57,684 bases of DNA. Source: an uncultured Collinsella sp. Lineage in GTDB: Bacteria; Actinomycetota; Coriobacteriia; Coriobacteriales; Coriobacteriaceae. Each line of letters opens with the position of its first letter. Position 1 is the first letter of the stretch. The notes below the pieces were generated by a model. It was not told where the DNA came from and made no database searches. It saw only the letters and a program-made list of their open reading frames with translations. Location of the stretch: contig CABVAO010000005.1 of NCBI GenBank assembly GCA_902496335.1, forward strand, positions 1 to 57,684, written 5' to 3'. Shown here piece after piece: positions 8,798 to 17,728 of this stretch. A program made the position numbers and the translations under genes.

Positions 8798-10078
8798 TTA
8801 CAGGGCGCAGGCTGCTTTGAGCTCTTCGACTCGATCGGTCTTCTCCCAGGTGAAGTCGGCGTCTTCGCGGCCGAAGTGACCGTAGGCTGCCGTCTTTTCG
8901 TAGATGGGGCGACGCAGGTCTAGGTCGCGGATGATTGCGCCCGGGCGCAGGTCGAAGGTCTTCTCTACGGCCTCGACGATCTTGTCCTCGGCAACATGTG
9001 CGGTACCGAAGGTGTCGACCATGATTGAGAGGGGCTTGGAAACGCCGATGGCGTAGGCAAGCTCGACTTCGCAGCGGCCGGCCAGGCCGGCGGCGACTAC
9101 GTTCTTGGCGACCCAGCGCGCGGCATACGCGGCGGAGCGGTCGACCTTGGTGCAGTCCTTGCCGCTAAAGGCACCGCCGCCGTGACGGCCGTAGCCGCCG
9201 TAGGTGTCGACGATGATCTTGCGGCCGGTCAGACCCGTGTCGCCCATGGGGCCGCCCACGACAAAGCGACCGGTGGGGTTCACGTAGATGTCCGCGTTGT
9301 CCCACGGCATGTTCTCGGCGGCCATGACAGGGGTGATGACGTGCTCGATGAGGTCGGCCTTGATCTTGCCCATGTCCTCGATCTCAGCAGCATGCTGCGT
9401 GGAGATGACGATGGTCGTGACCTCGACGGGCTTGCCGTCTTCGTAGCGCACGGTGACCTGGGTCTTGCCGTCGGGACGCAGATAGGGCAGGGTACCGTCG
9501 TGACGCACGGCGGCCAGGCGCTCGGCCAGGCGGCTTGCCAGGTAGTGCGGCATGGGCATGAGGGTCTTGGTCTCGTTGGAGGCATAACCGAACATCATGC
9601 CCTGGTCGCCGGCGCCGATCAGGTCGATCGGGTCGGTGGTAGCGCCGGTCTGGGTCTCGAAGGACTCGTCGACGCCCTGGGCGATATCGGGCGACTGCTC
9701 GTGGATAAGGCTCATAACGCCGCAGGTGTCGCAGTCAAAACCGAACTTGGCACGGTTATAGCCAATGCGGCGGATAACGCCGCGGGCGATTTCCTGTACG
9801 TCGACGTAGGCCTGGGTGCGGATCTCGCCGGCGACGATGACGGTGCCGGTGGTCACGAGGGTCTCGCAAGCGCAGCGGACGTTCTCCACGTTGGCAGGCA
9901 CGCCGTTGGGGGCGATGTAGCCCTGCTCCTGGAGCTCTATTTCTTTGGCGAGGATTGCGTCGAGGACGGCGTCGCTGATCTGGTCAGCGATCTTATCGGG
10001 ATGACCTTCGGTCACCGACTCCGACGTAAAAACAAAGGACCCGTGTTGGGGTGGGATGGAACGAAGTTCTTCTGACAT
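8798..10078 (-). CDS. metK: S-adenosylmethionine synthetase
   Basis: Makes S-adenosylmethionine from methionine and ATP in the cytosol. The 426-residue protein has the expected signatures in order: VTEGHPDKIADQISDAVLD near residue 21, GAGDQGMMFGYA in the middle and GGGAFSGKDCTKVDRS in the last third. It is longer than the E. coli enzyme (384 residues), partly through loops in the first half. GAAAGGA lies seven bases before the ATG. No SAM riboswitch can be recognised in the roughly 100 bases upstream. The gene has its own terminator. Confidence 0.97.
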   Translation of the reverse strand: MSEELRSIPPQHGSFVFTSESVTEGHPDKIADQISDAVLDAILAKEIELQEQGYIAPNGVPANVENVRCACETLVTTGTVIVAGEIRTQAYVDVQEIARGVIRRIGYNRAKFGFDCDTCGVMSLIHEQSPDIAQGVDESFETQTGATTDPIDLIGAGDQGMMFGYASNETKTLMPMPHYLASRLAERLAAVRHDGTLPYLRPDGKTQVTVRYEDGKPVEVTTIVISTQHAAEIEDMGKIKADLIEHVITPVMAAENMPWDNADIYVNPTGRFVVGGPMGDTGLTGRKIIVDTYGGYGRHGGGAFSGKDCTKVDRSAAYAARWVAKNVVAAGLAGRCEVELAYAIGVSKPLSIMVDTFGTAHVAEDKIVEAVEKTFDLRPGAIIRDLDLRRPIYEKTAAYGHFGREDADFTWEKTDRVEELKAACAL

Positions 10079-10184
10079 GATTGTCCTTTCAAAAACGTGT
10101 CCCGGCGACCGTTACCATTCCGCTGGGCTCTCTATGCTGTGGGACATCATAGCGCGTAAATCAAACATTCACACCCTTTCCGCA

Positions 10185-10274
10185 CCTACTCATTGGGGAC
10201 AGACATAAATGACCAGCCTTAAACTAAGAACGTCTCCAACGACTGGTCATTTAAGTCTGTCCCCAATGAGTAGG
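10185..10274. repeat. Palindromic repeat with GGGGACAGAC arms (family B)
   Basis: Two 32-bp arms beginning CCTACTCATTGGGGACAG are inverted copies with a single mismatch and 26 bases between them. This matches the style of the REP-like elements that IS200-type (RAYT) transposases mobilise. It lies in the divergent gap between metK and gltX, just upstream of the gltX promoter region. Confidence 0.75.
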
Positions 10275-10355
10275 TCGGTGCCCTTTGTGCGGAGGTTGCT
10301 CTGATGCTTTATACTGATGCGGTTAGACATCCATCCTGTAATCGAGGAGATTTCC

Positions 10356-11831
10356 ATGGCATCAGACGTTCGCGTCCGCTTTGCACCCTCACCGACGGGC
10401 AAGCTGCACATCGGCGGCGCCCGCACCGCTATCTATAACTGGGCTTTCGCCCGCGCAAACGGCGGCACGTTCATCCTGCGCATCGACGACACCGACCCCA
10501 CTCGCTCCACCGAGGAGAACACGCAGATTATCCTGCGCGCCATGCGTTGGCTGGGCCTGGACTGGGACGAGGGTCCCGAGGTGGGCGGCGACTTTGGCCC
10601 CTACGCCCAGACCGAGCGCCTGGACCTGTACAAGCAGGCCGCCCAGAAGCTTTGGGATGAGGGCAAGGCCTATCCCTGCTTCTGCACCAAGGAGCAGCTT
10701 GACGCCGACCGCAAGGCCGCGCAGGAGCGCAAGGATCCCTTCCAGGGCTATCAGCGCCGTTGCCGCGATCTTGATCCCGAGGAGGCCCGCCGCCGCATCG
10801 AGGCCGGCGAGTCCTACGTCCTGCGCATCAAGGTGCCCGAGGACCGCGGCGACGTCGTCATCCACGACGCCGTCCACGGCGAGGTAACCTTCGACGCCAA
10901 GGAGCTCGACGACTTTGTCATCTTCCGCTCTGATGGCACGCCCACGTACAACTTCGCGACCGTCGTCGATGACGCCATGATGAAGATCACCCACGTCATC
11001 CGCGGCGACGATCACCTGTCCAACACCCCGCGCCAGGTCATGGTCTATGAGGCCCTCGGCGCGCCTGTGCCCACGTTCGCCCACATCTCCATGATTCTGG
11101 GCGCCGACGGCAAGAAGCTCTCCAAGCGCCACGGCGCCACCTCGGTGGAGGAGTACCGCGACGCCGGCTACCTGTCCGACGCCTTCGTCAACTACCTGGC
11201 GCTGCTCGGCTGGTCGCTCGACGGCGAGACCACGATCATCCCGCGCGACGTCCTGGCTAGCAAGTTCTCGCTCGACCGCATTTCCAAGAACCCCGCGACC
11301 TTCGACCCCAAGAAGCTCGACTGGGTCAATGCCGAGTACATCAACGGCATGTCCGACGCGCAGTTTGCCGACGAGATCATGGTCCCCGAGTTGCACGAGG
11401 CAGGCCTCATCGAGGGTAATGTCGAGTACGGCGAGGACTGGATCGACGCGCTTGCCGCCATCGTTAAGCCGCGCACCAAGATGCCGTCCGACGCCGTGAC
11501 CGTCGCCGCTCCCATCTTTGCCACGGCCGAGACGCTCGAGTATGACGAGAAGTCCGTCAACAAGGGCCTGGCCAAGGAAGGCATGGGCGCCATCCTGGAT
11601 GCCGCCAAGGTCGCGCTCGAGGGTGTTACCGAGTGGACGGCTGCCAACATCGACGCCGCGCTTGAGCCGCTGCCCGAGCAGATGGACCTTAAGAAGCGCG
11701 TGGTGTTCCAGGCCGTGCGCGTCGCCGTCTGCGGCAACATGGTGAGCCCTCCGCTGGGCGAGACCATGGCGCTCGTCGGCCGCGACGACTGCTTGGCGCG
11801 CATCGACCGCGCCCGCACGATGGCGCTGTAG
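10356..11831 (+). CDS. gltX: Glutamyl-tRNA synthetase
   Basis: Charges tRNA-Glu with glutamate. The start is the ATG at 10356, preceded by GAGGAG; this gives 491 residues beginning just before the class I signature FAPSPTGKLHIGGARTA. That motif reads HIGG where many homologues have HIGH or HIGN. The KMSKS-like loop is KKLSKRHGA near residue 255. A possible promoter (TTGTGC, 19 bases, TATACT) ends at 10315. A terminator follows at 11855-11886. Whether it is the discriminating or non-discriminating form (also charging tRNA-Gln) cannot be read from the motifs. Confidence 0.96.
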   Translation: MASDVRVRFAPSPTGKLHIGGARTAIYNWAFARANGGTFILRIDDTDPTRSTEENTQIILRAMRWLGLDWDEGPEVGGDFGPYAQTERLDLYKQAAQKLWDEGKAYPCFCTKEQLDADRKAAQERKDPFQGYQRRCRDLDPEEARRRIEAGESYVLRIKVPEDRGDVVIHDAVHGEVTFDAKELDDFVIFRSDGTPTYNFATVVDDAMMKITHVIRGDDHLSNTPRQVMVYEALGAPVPTFAHISMILGADGKKLSKRHGATSVEEYRDAGYLSDAFVNYLALLGWSLDGETTIIPRDVLASKFSLDRISKNPATFDPKKLDWVNAEYINGMSDAQFADEIMVPELHEAGLIEGNVEYGEDWIDALAAIVKPRTKMPSDAVTVAAPIFATAETLEYDEKSVNKGLAKEGMGAILDAAKVALEGVTEWTAANIDAALEPLPEQMDLKKRVVFQAVRVAVCGNMVSPPLGETMALVGRDDCLARIDRARTMAL

Positions 11832-11854
11832 TAGCCGCGTAAACGTATGTATCC

Positions 11855-11886
11855 GAGCCCCGTTCACCCGAGCGGGGCTCTTGTTT
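11855..11886 (+). terminator. Terminator of gltX
   Basis: GAGCCCCG and CGGGGCTC form a GC-rich stem with a 10-base loop, followed by TTGTTT. Confidence 0.75.
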
Positions 11887-11919
11887 CTGTAGACGTATGG
11901 GATGGGAGGTACAGGGACC

Positions 11920-14373
11920 ATGGTCGAGCAACTTTCGCTGTTTGGTTCGCCGGAACCGGAGGAGGTTCCGGTGAAGCCAGTGCCTGCCGCTGCCTCGGCT
12001 CAGCCTAAGCCTGCGCGCGAGCCCATTGCCGCCTACGCGAGCGTGGTCCTCGACATCCCGACGCGTGCGCTGTCCGAGCCATTCGCCTACGGCATCCCCC
12101 GGTCCCTTGCCAACGAGGCTCAGATTGGGTCTACGGTCCTGGTCCACTTTGGTAACCGTGCCGCCGCGGGCTATATCGTCGATATCGCGCCCGAGCTGGG
12201 CGACCTGCAGGGCAACAACGCCCTCGACCCCGCGCGCATTAAAGCCATCGAGGCTATCCTCAGCAAACCGCTCTTTACCGCCGAGGCCGCTCGTATCGCA
12301 CGCTGGATGAGCCGCGAGTACGTTGCAACGCTTTCCGAGTGCCTGCGCCTGTTCTTGCCCCCGGGCGGCAGCCCGCGCGTGGTCAAGGGCGATGACGGCG
12401 CATGGTCGGTTGAGCGCCCAGCCGTCAAGCCTATCCAAAACCGTTGGGTCATGCTTACGCCCGAGGGCTTCGACTATACGCCTCCCAAAACGGCGGTTCG
12501 TCAGCGTCAGCTCATCGAGGCGCTCCAGTGCGGACCGGTCACGACGCGCGACCTCAACCTGCTCTATAACAGCATGTCGGCGACTATCAAGGCGCTCGAA
12601 AAGCGCGGCGTCGTGGTGGTGGAGGAGCGCCGTGCGTGGCGTGGCTGCAGCGAGCAGACCACGCTGTCCTCGGCAAGCGGCAAGGCGCCGGTCGCACTCA
12701 CCAACGGTCAGCAGCAGGCACTCGCGCAGATTGAGCGCGCTCGTCTGGACGCTCATGGCGACGTGGTGCTGGTCGACGGCGTCACCGGCTCCGGCAAAAC
12801 CGAGGTTTACCTTTCGGCGATTGAGCGCGTGCTCGCGGCCGGCCGCTCGGCCTGCGTGCTGGTGCCCGAGATCTCGCTGACGGCCCAGACTGTCGGCCGC
12901 TTCCGCTCGCGCTTTGGCGAGACGGTCGCCGTGTTCCATTCGCGTCTTTCTGCGGGCGAGCGCCTGGACCAGTGGGATATGGTTGCCAGCGGTGCGGCCC
13001 GCGTGGTCGTCGGCGCCCGCTCGGCGCTCTTTTGCCCGCTCAGCGACTTGGGCCTTATCATCATCGACGAGGAGCACGAGACCAGTTACAAGCAGGGTTC
13101 CAGCCCGCGCTACCATGCGCGCGAAGTGGCGGCCGAGATGGCGCGTCGCTATCGCTGCCCGCTCGTGCTGGGCTCGGCCACGCCTTCTGCTGAGGCCCTC
13201 GACCACTGCCGCCGTGGCACGTATAACGGTGCCACCTGGACGCGCGTCGAGATGCCCGAGCGCCCGGGACACGCCGTGCTGCCCACGGTCCGTATTGCCG
13301 ACCTGCGCCGGGAGTTCTCGCACGGCAGCCGCTCCATGTTCTCAAAACCCTTGATGGAGGGCTTGGAGCGTGTGGTCGAGCGCCGCGAGAAGGCCGTGCT
13401 GCTGCATAACCGCCGTGGCTTTGCGCCGTTCCTGATGTGCCGCGAGTGCGGCTGCGTCCCCACCTGCAACCACTGCTCCACCGCGCTTACGTATCACGAG
13501 CGCACGCACACGCTGCAGTGTCACACCTGCGGTTCGTCTTGGCGCGTGCAGCCCTATCCCGCGCCCACGAGCCGTTGCCCCAAATGTGGAAGTCGCTACC
13601 TGGCAAAAATGGGTCTGGGCACGCAGCAGATCGAGGACGCACTGCACCAGATGCTTCCCGAGGACGTCGCCATTATTCGCATGGATGCCGATTCCACGCG
13701 CGGCAAGGATGCGCACAAAAAGCTGCTCGAGCAGTTCGATGCGGCGGATTGTGCCGTGTTGCTGGGCACCCAAATGATCGCAAAGGGTCTCGACTTTCCC
13801 GAGGTCACGCTTGTGGGCGTGGTCAATGCCGACTTTGCCCTCAAGCTGCCGGACTTCCGCGCAGGGGAGCGCGCCTACGACCTGCTGGAACAGGTGGCGG
13901 GCCGTGCCGGTCGCGGCGATCGCCCCGGCGAGGTGATCATCCAGACCTACCTGCCCGAGGATCCGGTCATTCGCGCCGTCGCTGAGCACGACCGTTCGAT
14001 CTTTACCGACTACGACCTGGACCAGCGCCGCGACGCGCTGTACCCGCCGTTTGTTCGCCTGGTCAACATTTTGGTGTGGTCGGCGAACCGAGACGACGCG
14101 CAAGACTACATCGGGCGTATTGCAAAGCTTCTTAAGCGTCGTTGGCATGCCGCCGCGCCCGACTTTTTGCGGGCGGGGAGTGCCGTGCCGCAGGTGCTGG
14201 GCCCGGCTTCGTGTGTAATCGAGAGAGCCAAGGACCGTTACCGCTTCCATCTGCTTGTGAAGTCGCCCGTGGGGTACCATGTCTCTGATGATATCGACGC
14301 CTGCCTCAAAGAGGTGGGCTCCGTGCGCGGCGTGAGCGTGAGCGTTGACGTCGACGCCTATGATTTGATGTAG
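11920..14373 (+). CDS. priA: Primosomal replication restart helicase PriA
   Basis: 3'-5' DNA helicase that reloads the replisome at stalled forks. The start is the ATG at 11920, with GGGAGG ten bases before it, giving 817 residues. After a variable N-terminus comes the 3'DNA-binding domain (VVLDIPTRALSEPFAYGIP). Then follow Walker A GVTGSGKTEVYL, the DEEH box IIIDEEHETSYKQ, and the paired zinc-binding cysteines (CRECGC, CNHCS, CHTCGS, CPKCGS). The C-terminal helicase half includes QMIAKGLDFPEVTLVGVVNAD and EQVAGRAGR. It is followed 18 bases later by def, and this priA-def-fmt-rsmB order is common in bacteria. Confidence 0.96.
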   Translation: MVEQLSLFGSPEPEEVPVKPVPAAASAQPKPAREPIAAYASVVLDIPTRALSEPFAYGIPRSLANEAQIGSTVLVHFGNRAAAGYIVDIAPELGDLQGNNALDPARIKAIEAILSKPLFTAEAARIARWMSREYVATLSECLRLFLPPGGSPRVVKGDDGAWSVERPAVKPIQNRWVMLTPEGFDYTPPKTAVRQRQLIEALQCGPVTTRDLNLLYNSMSATIKALEKRGVVVVEERRAWRGCSEQTTLSSASGKAPVALTNGQQQALAQIERARLDAHGDVVLVDGVTGSGKTEVYLSAIERVLAAGRSACVLVPEISLTAQTVGRFRSRFGETVAVFHSRLSAGERLDQWDMVASGAARVVVGARSALFCPLSDLGLIIIDEEHETSYKQGSSPRYHAREVAAEMARRYRCPLVLGSATPSAEALDHCRRGTYNGATWTRVEMPERPGHAVLPTVRIADLRREFSHGSRSMFSKPLMEGLERVVERREKAVLLHNRRGFAPFLMCRECGCVPTCNHCSTALTYHERTHTLQCHTCGSSWRVQPYPAPTSRCPKCGSRYLAKMGLGTQQIEDALHQMLPEDVAIIRMDADSTRGKDAHKKLLEQFDAADCAVLLGTQMIAKGLDFPEVTLVGVVNADFALKLPDFRAGERAYDLLEQVAGRAGRGDRPGEVIIQTYLPEDPVIRAVAEHDRSIFTDYDLDQRRDALYPPFVRLVNILVWSANRDDAQDYIGRIAKLLKRRWHAAAPDFLRAGSAVPQVLGPASCVIERAKDRYRFHLLVKSPVGYHVSDDIDACLKEVGSVRGVSVSVDVDAYDLM

Positions 14374-14391
14374 CAACTCGAAAGGATGGCC

Positions 14392-14928
14392 ATGGAAGCC
14401 AACGGAATCGTACTGTCGCCCGACCCTCGTCTGCGCCAGGAGTGCGCCGTCATCGAGGAGATCACCCCGGCGATCGAGGCGCTTGCCGAGAAGATGAAGA
14501 AGATGATGTTCGAGAACGGCGGTTGCGGCCTGGCTGCCCCGCAGATCGGCGAGCTCATTCAGCTTGTCACCATCGACTGCGACTACAGCGACAAGAACGA
14601 CTACGATCCGTACGTGCTCATCAATCCCGTCATTGTTGAGCAGAGCGACCATCTGGTGCCCTTTAGCGAGGGTTGCCTTTCCATTCCTGGCATTAGCTGC
14701 GAGATCGAGCGTCCCGATCATGTCGTCGTCGAGGCGTACGACCTGGATGCCAACCTGATTCGCTACGAGGCCTCGGGTGACCTGTTCTGCGTGTGCCTGC
14801 AGCACGAGATCGATCACCTGCACGGCAATACCATGTTCGAGCGATTGAAGCCGATGCAGAGGATCAAAGCCGTCAAGGAGTACCAGGACGCCCTGGCCCG
14901 CGGCGCTCGACCGGGCGAGACGGAGTAG
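14392..14928 (+). CDS. def: Peptide deformylase
   Basis: Metal-dependent enzyme that removes the N-formyl group from new proteins. The three family motifs are present: GGCGLAAPQIG, EGCLSIPG and QHEIDHLHG. The metal ligands would be the Cys of EGCLS and the two His of HEIDH. The ATG at 14392 is taken as start since AAAGGA lies five bases before it; the ATG at 14386 overlaps that site. The product has 178 residues, normal for the family. It lies between priA and fmt, and the neighbouring fmt supplies the formyl group that this enzyme removes. Confidence 0.96.
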   Translation: MEANGIVLSPDPRLRQECAVIEEITPAIEALAEKMKKMMFENGGCGLAAPQIGELIQLVTIDCDYSDKNDYDPYVLINPVIVEQSDHLVPFSEGCLSIPGISCEIERPDHVVVEAYDLDANLIRYEASGDLFCVCLQHEIDHLHGNTMFERLKPMQRIKAVKEYQDALARGARPGETE

Positions 14929-14936
14929 GTTTGTCC

Positions 14937-15032
14937 GTCCCCGGGGCACCCGCCTATATCATCCCGTGCTCAAACATTCTCGCTGCGCTGCGAAACTGCG
15001 CGCGGGACGATATAGGCGGGTGCCCCGGGGAC
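14937..15032. repeat. Palindromic repeat with GTCCCCGGGGCACCCG arms (family C)
   Basis: Two 30-bp arms starting GTCCCCGGGGCACCCGCC are inverted copies with one mismatch, separated by 36 bases. The element begins eight bases after the def stop. It is far longer and more GC-rich than a normal terminator and carries no T tract, so it is more likely a mobile REP-type element. Confidence 0.7.
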
Positions 15033-15108
15033 TACGTTGACGCTGCTTGTCTCGCCCGGGTGCCGTGGGCCAGGGAGGGGCGTCTTCGCTGATAATTGCT
15101 TTGTTGGA

Positions 15109-15140
15109 AGAGCTGCTTTTATTGCGGCTCTTTCTTTGGT
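15109..15140 (+). terminator. Probable terminator between def and fmt
   Basis: AGAGCTGC and GCGGCTCT pair (one G-T pair) around a seven-base loop and are followed by a T-rich stretch. If it works, fmt must have its own promoter in the T-rich 100 bases before its start. Confidence 0.5.
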
Positions 15141-15249
15141 TTTGGGTATATTTGTTCTTGTTGAATTGTTATTGCGGATGGGCTGGGTACTTGGCTTTCC
15201 GCCGTTATTTGTAGCTATCTCGGCTTTGGTTGAGAGGAGACTAACTTTT

Positions 15250-16170
15250 ATGCGTATTGTGTTTATGGGTACGCCTGATTTTGCTGTGCCTTCGTTGACT
15301 TCGCTTGTTGCGGCTGGGAATGAGATTGCGCTTGTTGTTACTCGTCCTGATGCTGTTCGTGGGCGTGGTAAGAAGCTGGAGCCGTCTCCTGTTAAGGCTA
15401 AGGCGCTTGAGCTTGGGTTGCCGGTTGTTGAGGCTAATCGTATGACGCCTGAGGTTGCTGAGGCGCTTCAGGCTGCCCAGGCTGACATTTTCTGTGTGGC
15501 TGCCTATGGCTGCATTTTGCCCGATGAGGTGCTGCATATGGCGCCGCTCGGCATTGTGAATGTTCATGCGTCCTTGCTGCCTCGTTGGCGTGGGGCTGCT
15601 CCTATTCAGCGTGCCATTCTTGCTGGTGATGAGGTTGCTGGCGTTTCCATTATGCGTATTGGGCATGGCGTGGATACCGGCGCTTATTGCGCGCAGGCCT
15701 CGACCTCGGTTGCCGGTAAGCATGCTGAGGCGCTGACCATGGAGCTTGGTGAGCTTGGCGGCAAGCTGCTTGCCGATATGCTTCCTTCTCTTGCCGATGG
15801 CACCGCCGTGTGGACTGAACAGGATGAGGCGCTCGTTACCCATGCTGCCAAGATTTCCAAGCTGGAGATGCGTCTGGATCCGCAGATGGCTGCGCTCGAT
15901 TGCGTGCGTCATGTGCTCGCTTCGTCCGATACTGCGCCTGCTCGTTGCGTGATTGCCGGCAAGACCGTGCGCGTGCTCGATGCTGCTCCGGCTGATGTGT
16001 CGCTTGGCGAGGGCGCCGTTGACGTTAAGAACAAGCGTGTTTACCTTGGTCTTTCCGATGGTGCGGTTGAACTGCTCGAGGTTAAGCCCGATGGCAAGCG
16101 TGCTATGGCCGCTTCTGCTTGGGCTGCTGGCCTGCAGGGTGCCGATCTTATCTGGGGTGTTTTGTCATGA
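15250..16170 (+). CDS. fmt: Methionyl-tRNA formyltransferase
   Basis: Formylates initiator Met-tRNA using 10-formyl-THF. The start is the ATG at 15250, nine bases after GAGGAGA; the open frame extends 71 codons further but that part is not conserved in kind. The 306-residue protein starts MRIVFMGTPDFAVPSL and contains the catalytic-domain block SLLPRWRGAAPIQRAIL. The first 200 or so codons prefer T-ending codons (GTT, GCT, CTT, CGT) much more than def and priA next door. The ATG of rsmB overlaps the fmt stop (ATGA), so the two are translationally coupled. Confidence 0.95.
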   Translation: MRIVFMGTPDFAVPSLTSLVAAGNEIALVVTRPDAVRGRGKKLEPSPVKAKALELGLPVVEANRMTPEVAEALQAAQADIFCVAAYGCILPDEVLHMAPLGIVNVHASLLPRWRGAAPIQRAILAGDEVAGVSIMRIGHGVDTGAYCAQASTSVAGKHAEALTMELGELGGKLLADMLPSLADGTAVWTEQDEALVTHAAKISKLEMRLDPQMAALDCVRHVLASSDTAPARCVIAGKTVRVLDAAPADVSLGEGAVDVKNKRVYLGLSDGAVELLEVKPDGKRAMAASAWAAGLQGADLIWGVLS

Positions 16171-17567
16171 GCAAGCTGTCTCCCGCGCGCAAGCTTGCGC
16201 TCGATGTGCTAATGGAGGCCGATCGCCGCGGTATGTATGCGCGTGACGTGCTGTCCTCTCGCGCATCGGCCAAAGCTATTGACCAGCGCGATTCCGCCTT
16301 TGCCGCCCGCTTGGCGCTGGGTGTGGCCGCCACGCAAGGTATTTTGGACGAACTGCTCGATCAGTTTCTTGATAAGCCTAAAAAGGTTGCCCCGCGTGTT
16401 CGCATGGCGCTTCGCATCTCGGCCTTCGAGATGCTCTATCTGCATACGCCTGGCCGCGTTGCCGTAAGTCAAGGTGTTGAGCTGGTTCGCTGCGGTGCTA
16501 AGTCCGCCGCGGGCTTGGCCAATGCTGTACTGCATAAGGTTGCTGACAATGTTGAGGACTTTGCAACGGCGTCCGATGTGGATGAGTCTGAGCGACGCTT
16601 GGTTCGTCTGTCGCGCCTGATGGGTCTGCCGCGTTGGCTGTGCGCTCGCATTATGGCATCGTTCGACACGCCAGAGGGTGCGCTTAACTTTGCCGGCAAT
16701 CTGGCCCCCGCGCCGCTGGCCCTGCATGAGAACGCCTTTGCGACCAAGCCCGATCCGTATATCTCGCAGCTCGTCGCGCCTGTCTTCCCGGGCTGCCATG
16801 CCCCGGTTGATGCCCAGGTTACCGTTGCTTCGGGTGTGTTTGAGCGTGCTGCCGCGGTGGCGTCTGATCTCAACGCGCAGCTTATCGCCACGGCTGCCAC
16901 GCGCCCTGGTAGCTGCCTTGAGATTGGTGCCGGTCGTGGCACCAAGACCTATGTGATGATGTGCCAGGCCAAGCGTGCGGGCTATGAGCGTCAGCATACG
17001 GCGCTCGATCTGCATGATCGCAAGTGCGATCTGAATCTCGCTCGCCTGCATAAGGCCGGTATTCAGGGCGTTCGTACGGTTTCGGGTGATGCCTGCGAGC
17101 TTGATGAGGTGCTCACATCGTTTGATGCCATGCTAGGCGAGCCGGTTAAGTTCGACACGGTTTTTATCGATGCGCCGTGCTCGGGCACCGGCACCATGCG
17201 CCGTCATCCCGAGATCCCTTGGCGACTGACCGAAAAGGACGTGACGGTTGAGCTGCCCAAACTGCAGCTGACAATGCTCAAGGAAGCTGCCGCGCGCGTG
17301 GCTTCCGGCGGCGAGCTCATCTATGCGACGTGCTCGGTCTTCGACGAGGAGAACACACAGGTGGTGGACGCGTTCCTTGCTTCTCCAGAGGGTGCCGGCT
17401 TTAGCGTGGCGCCGCTTTCCGAAGCACAGATTCTGCAACTCCCCGAGTTCGATCAGGCCAAGAAGCTCGTTTCCGTACGCCAGAACGATCGAGGCCTCTT
17501 CCAAAGCGTACCGGTAAACGCCGATTCCTACGACGGCCACTTCTGCGCCAGACTGGTCCACAAGTAA
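16167..17567 (+). CDS. rsmB: 16S rRNA m5C967 methyltransferase RsmB
   Basis: SAM-dependent RNA cytosine methyltransferase (Sun/RsmB). The N-terminal NusB-like domain (AARLALGVAATQGILDELLDQFL) precedes the Rossmann catalytic domain. The two catalytic cysteines are in DAPCSGTGTMRRHPEIPW and YATCSVFDEENTQVV, matching the family's TC and PC motifs. The SAM-binding loop reads EIGAGRGTKT where most homologues have DxCAAPGGKT, so this loop is atypical. The chosen start at 16167 overlaps the fmt stop (ATGA) and gives 466 residues, a normal length. Confidence 0.93.
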   Translation: MSKLSPARKLALDVLMEADRRGMYARDVLSSRASAKAIDQRDSAFAARLALGVAATQGILDELLDQFLDKPKKVAPRVRMALRISAFEMLYLHTPGRVAVSQGVELVRCGAKSAAGLANAVLHKVADNVEDFATASDVDESERRLVRLSRLMGLPRWLCARIMASFDTPEGALNFAGNLAPAPLALHENAFATKPDPYISQLVAPVFPGCHAPVDAQVTVASGVFERAAAVASDLNAQLIATAATRPGSCLEIGAGRGTKTYVMMCQAKRAGYERQHTALDLHDRKCDLNLARLHKAGIQGVRTVSGDACELDEVLTSFDAMLGEPVKFDTVFIDAPCSGTGTMRRHPEIPWRLTEKDVTVELPKLQLTMLKEAAARVASGGELIYATCSVFDEENTQVVDAFLASPEGAGFSVAPLSEAQILQLPEFDQAKKLVSVRQNDRGLFQSVPVNADSYDGHFCARLVHK

Positions 17568-17572
17568 CTACT

Positions 17573-17640
17573 AAGTTGCGGTGAAATAGGGATTGAAAAG
17601 CCGCTTCTGTCCGCCAAACAGTCCTTATTTCACCGCAACT
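17573..17640. repeat. Palindromic intergenic repeat, family A copy 2
   Basis: Left arm AAGTTGCGGTGAAATA and right arm TATTTCACCGCAACT, with about 37 bases between and an internal CAGTCC as in the copy at 1464-1532. It starts six bases after the rsmB stop. The middle parts of the two copies differ, so the arms are what is conserved. Confidence 0.7.
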
Positions 17641-17653
17641 CACAAGGAAACCT

Positions 17654-17719
17654 GGGTAGCTTGATTAGCTACCCATAGAGCAAAGAAATAGCCCCACGAT
17701 CGGCGTTGATCGCGGGGCC
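17654..17719 (-). terminator. Hairpins between rsmB and fmdB, including the fmdB terminator
   Basis: At 17690-17719 a GC-rich stem (GGCCCCGCGATC with GATCGTGGGGCT on the minus strand) follows the fmdB stop. At 17654-17674 GGGTAGC and GCTACCC form a second small hairpin. Neither has a strong T run, but their place between convergent genes fits termination from both sides. Confidence 0.55.
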
Positions 17720-17728
17720 GTGTTGTTT

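Noticed and set aside
10079..10180. SAM riboswitch before metK
   Set aside because: The roughly 100-base upstream stretch lacks the conserved helices of known SAM riboswitches. Only a -10-like TATGAT and a ribosome site are seen.
15037..15249. N-terminal extension of fmt
   Set aside because: The frame is open for 71 codons, but a strong ribosome site stands before the ATG at 15250 and the usual MRIVFMGTPDFA start follows.
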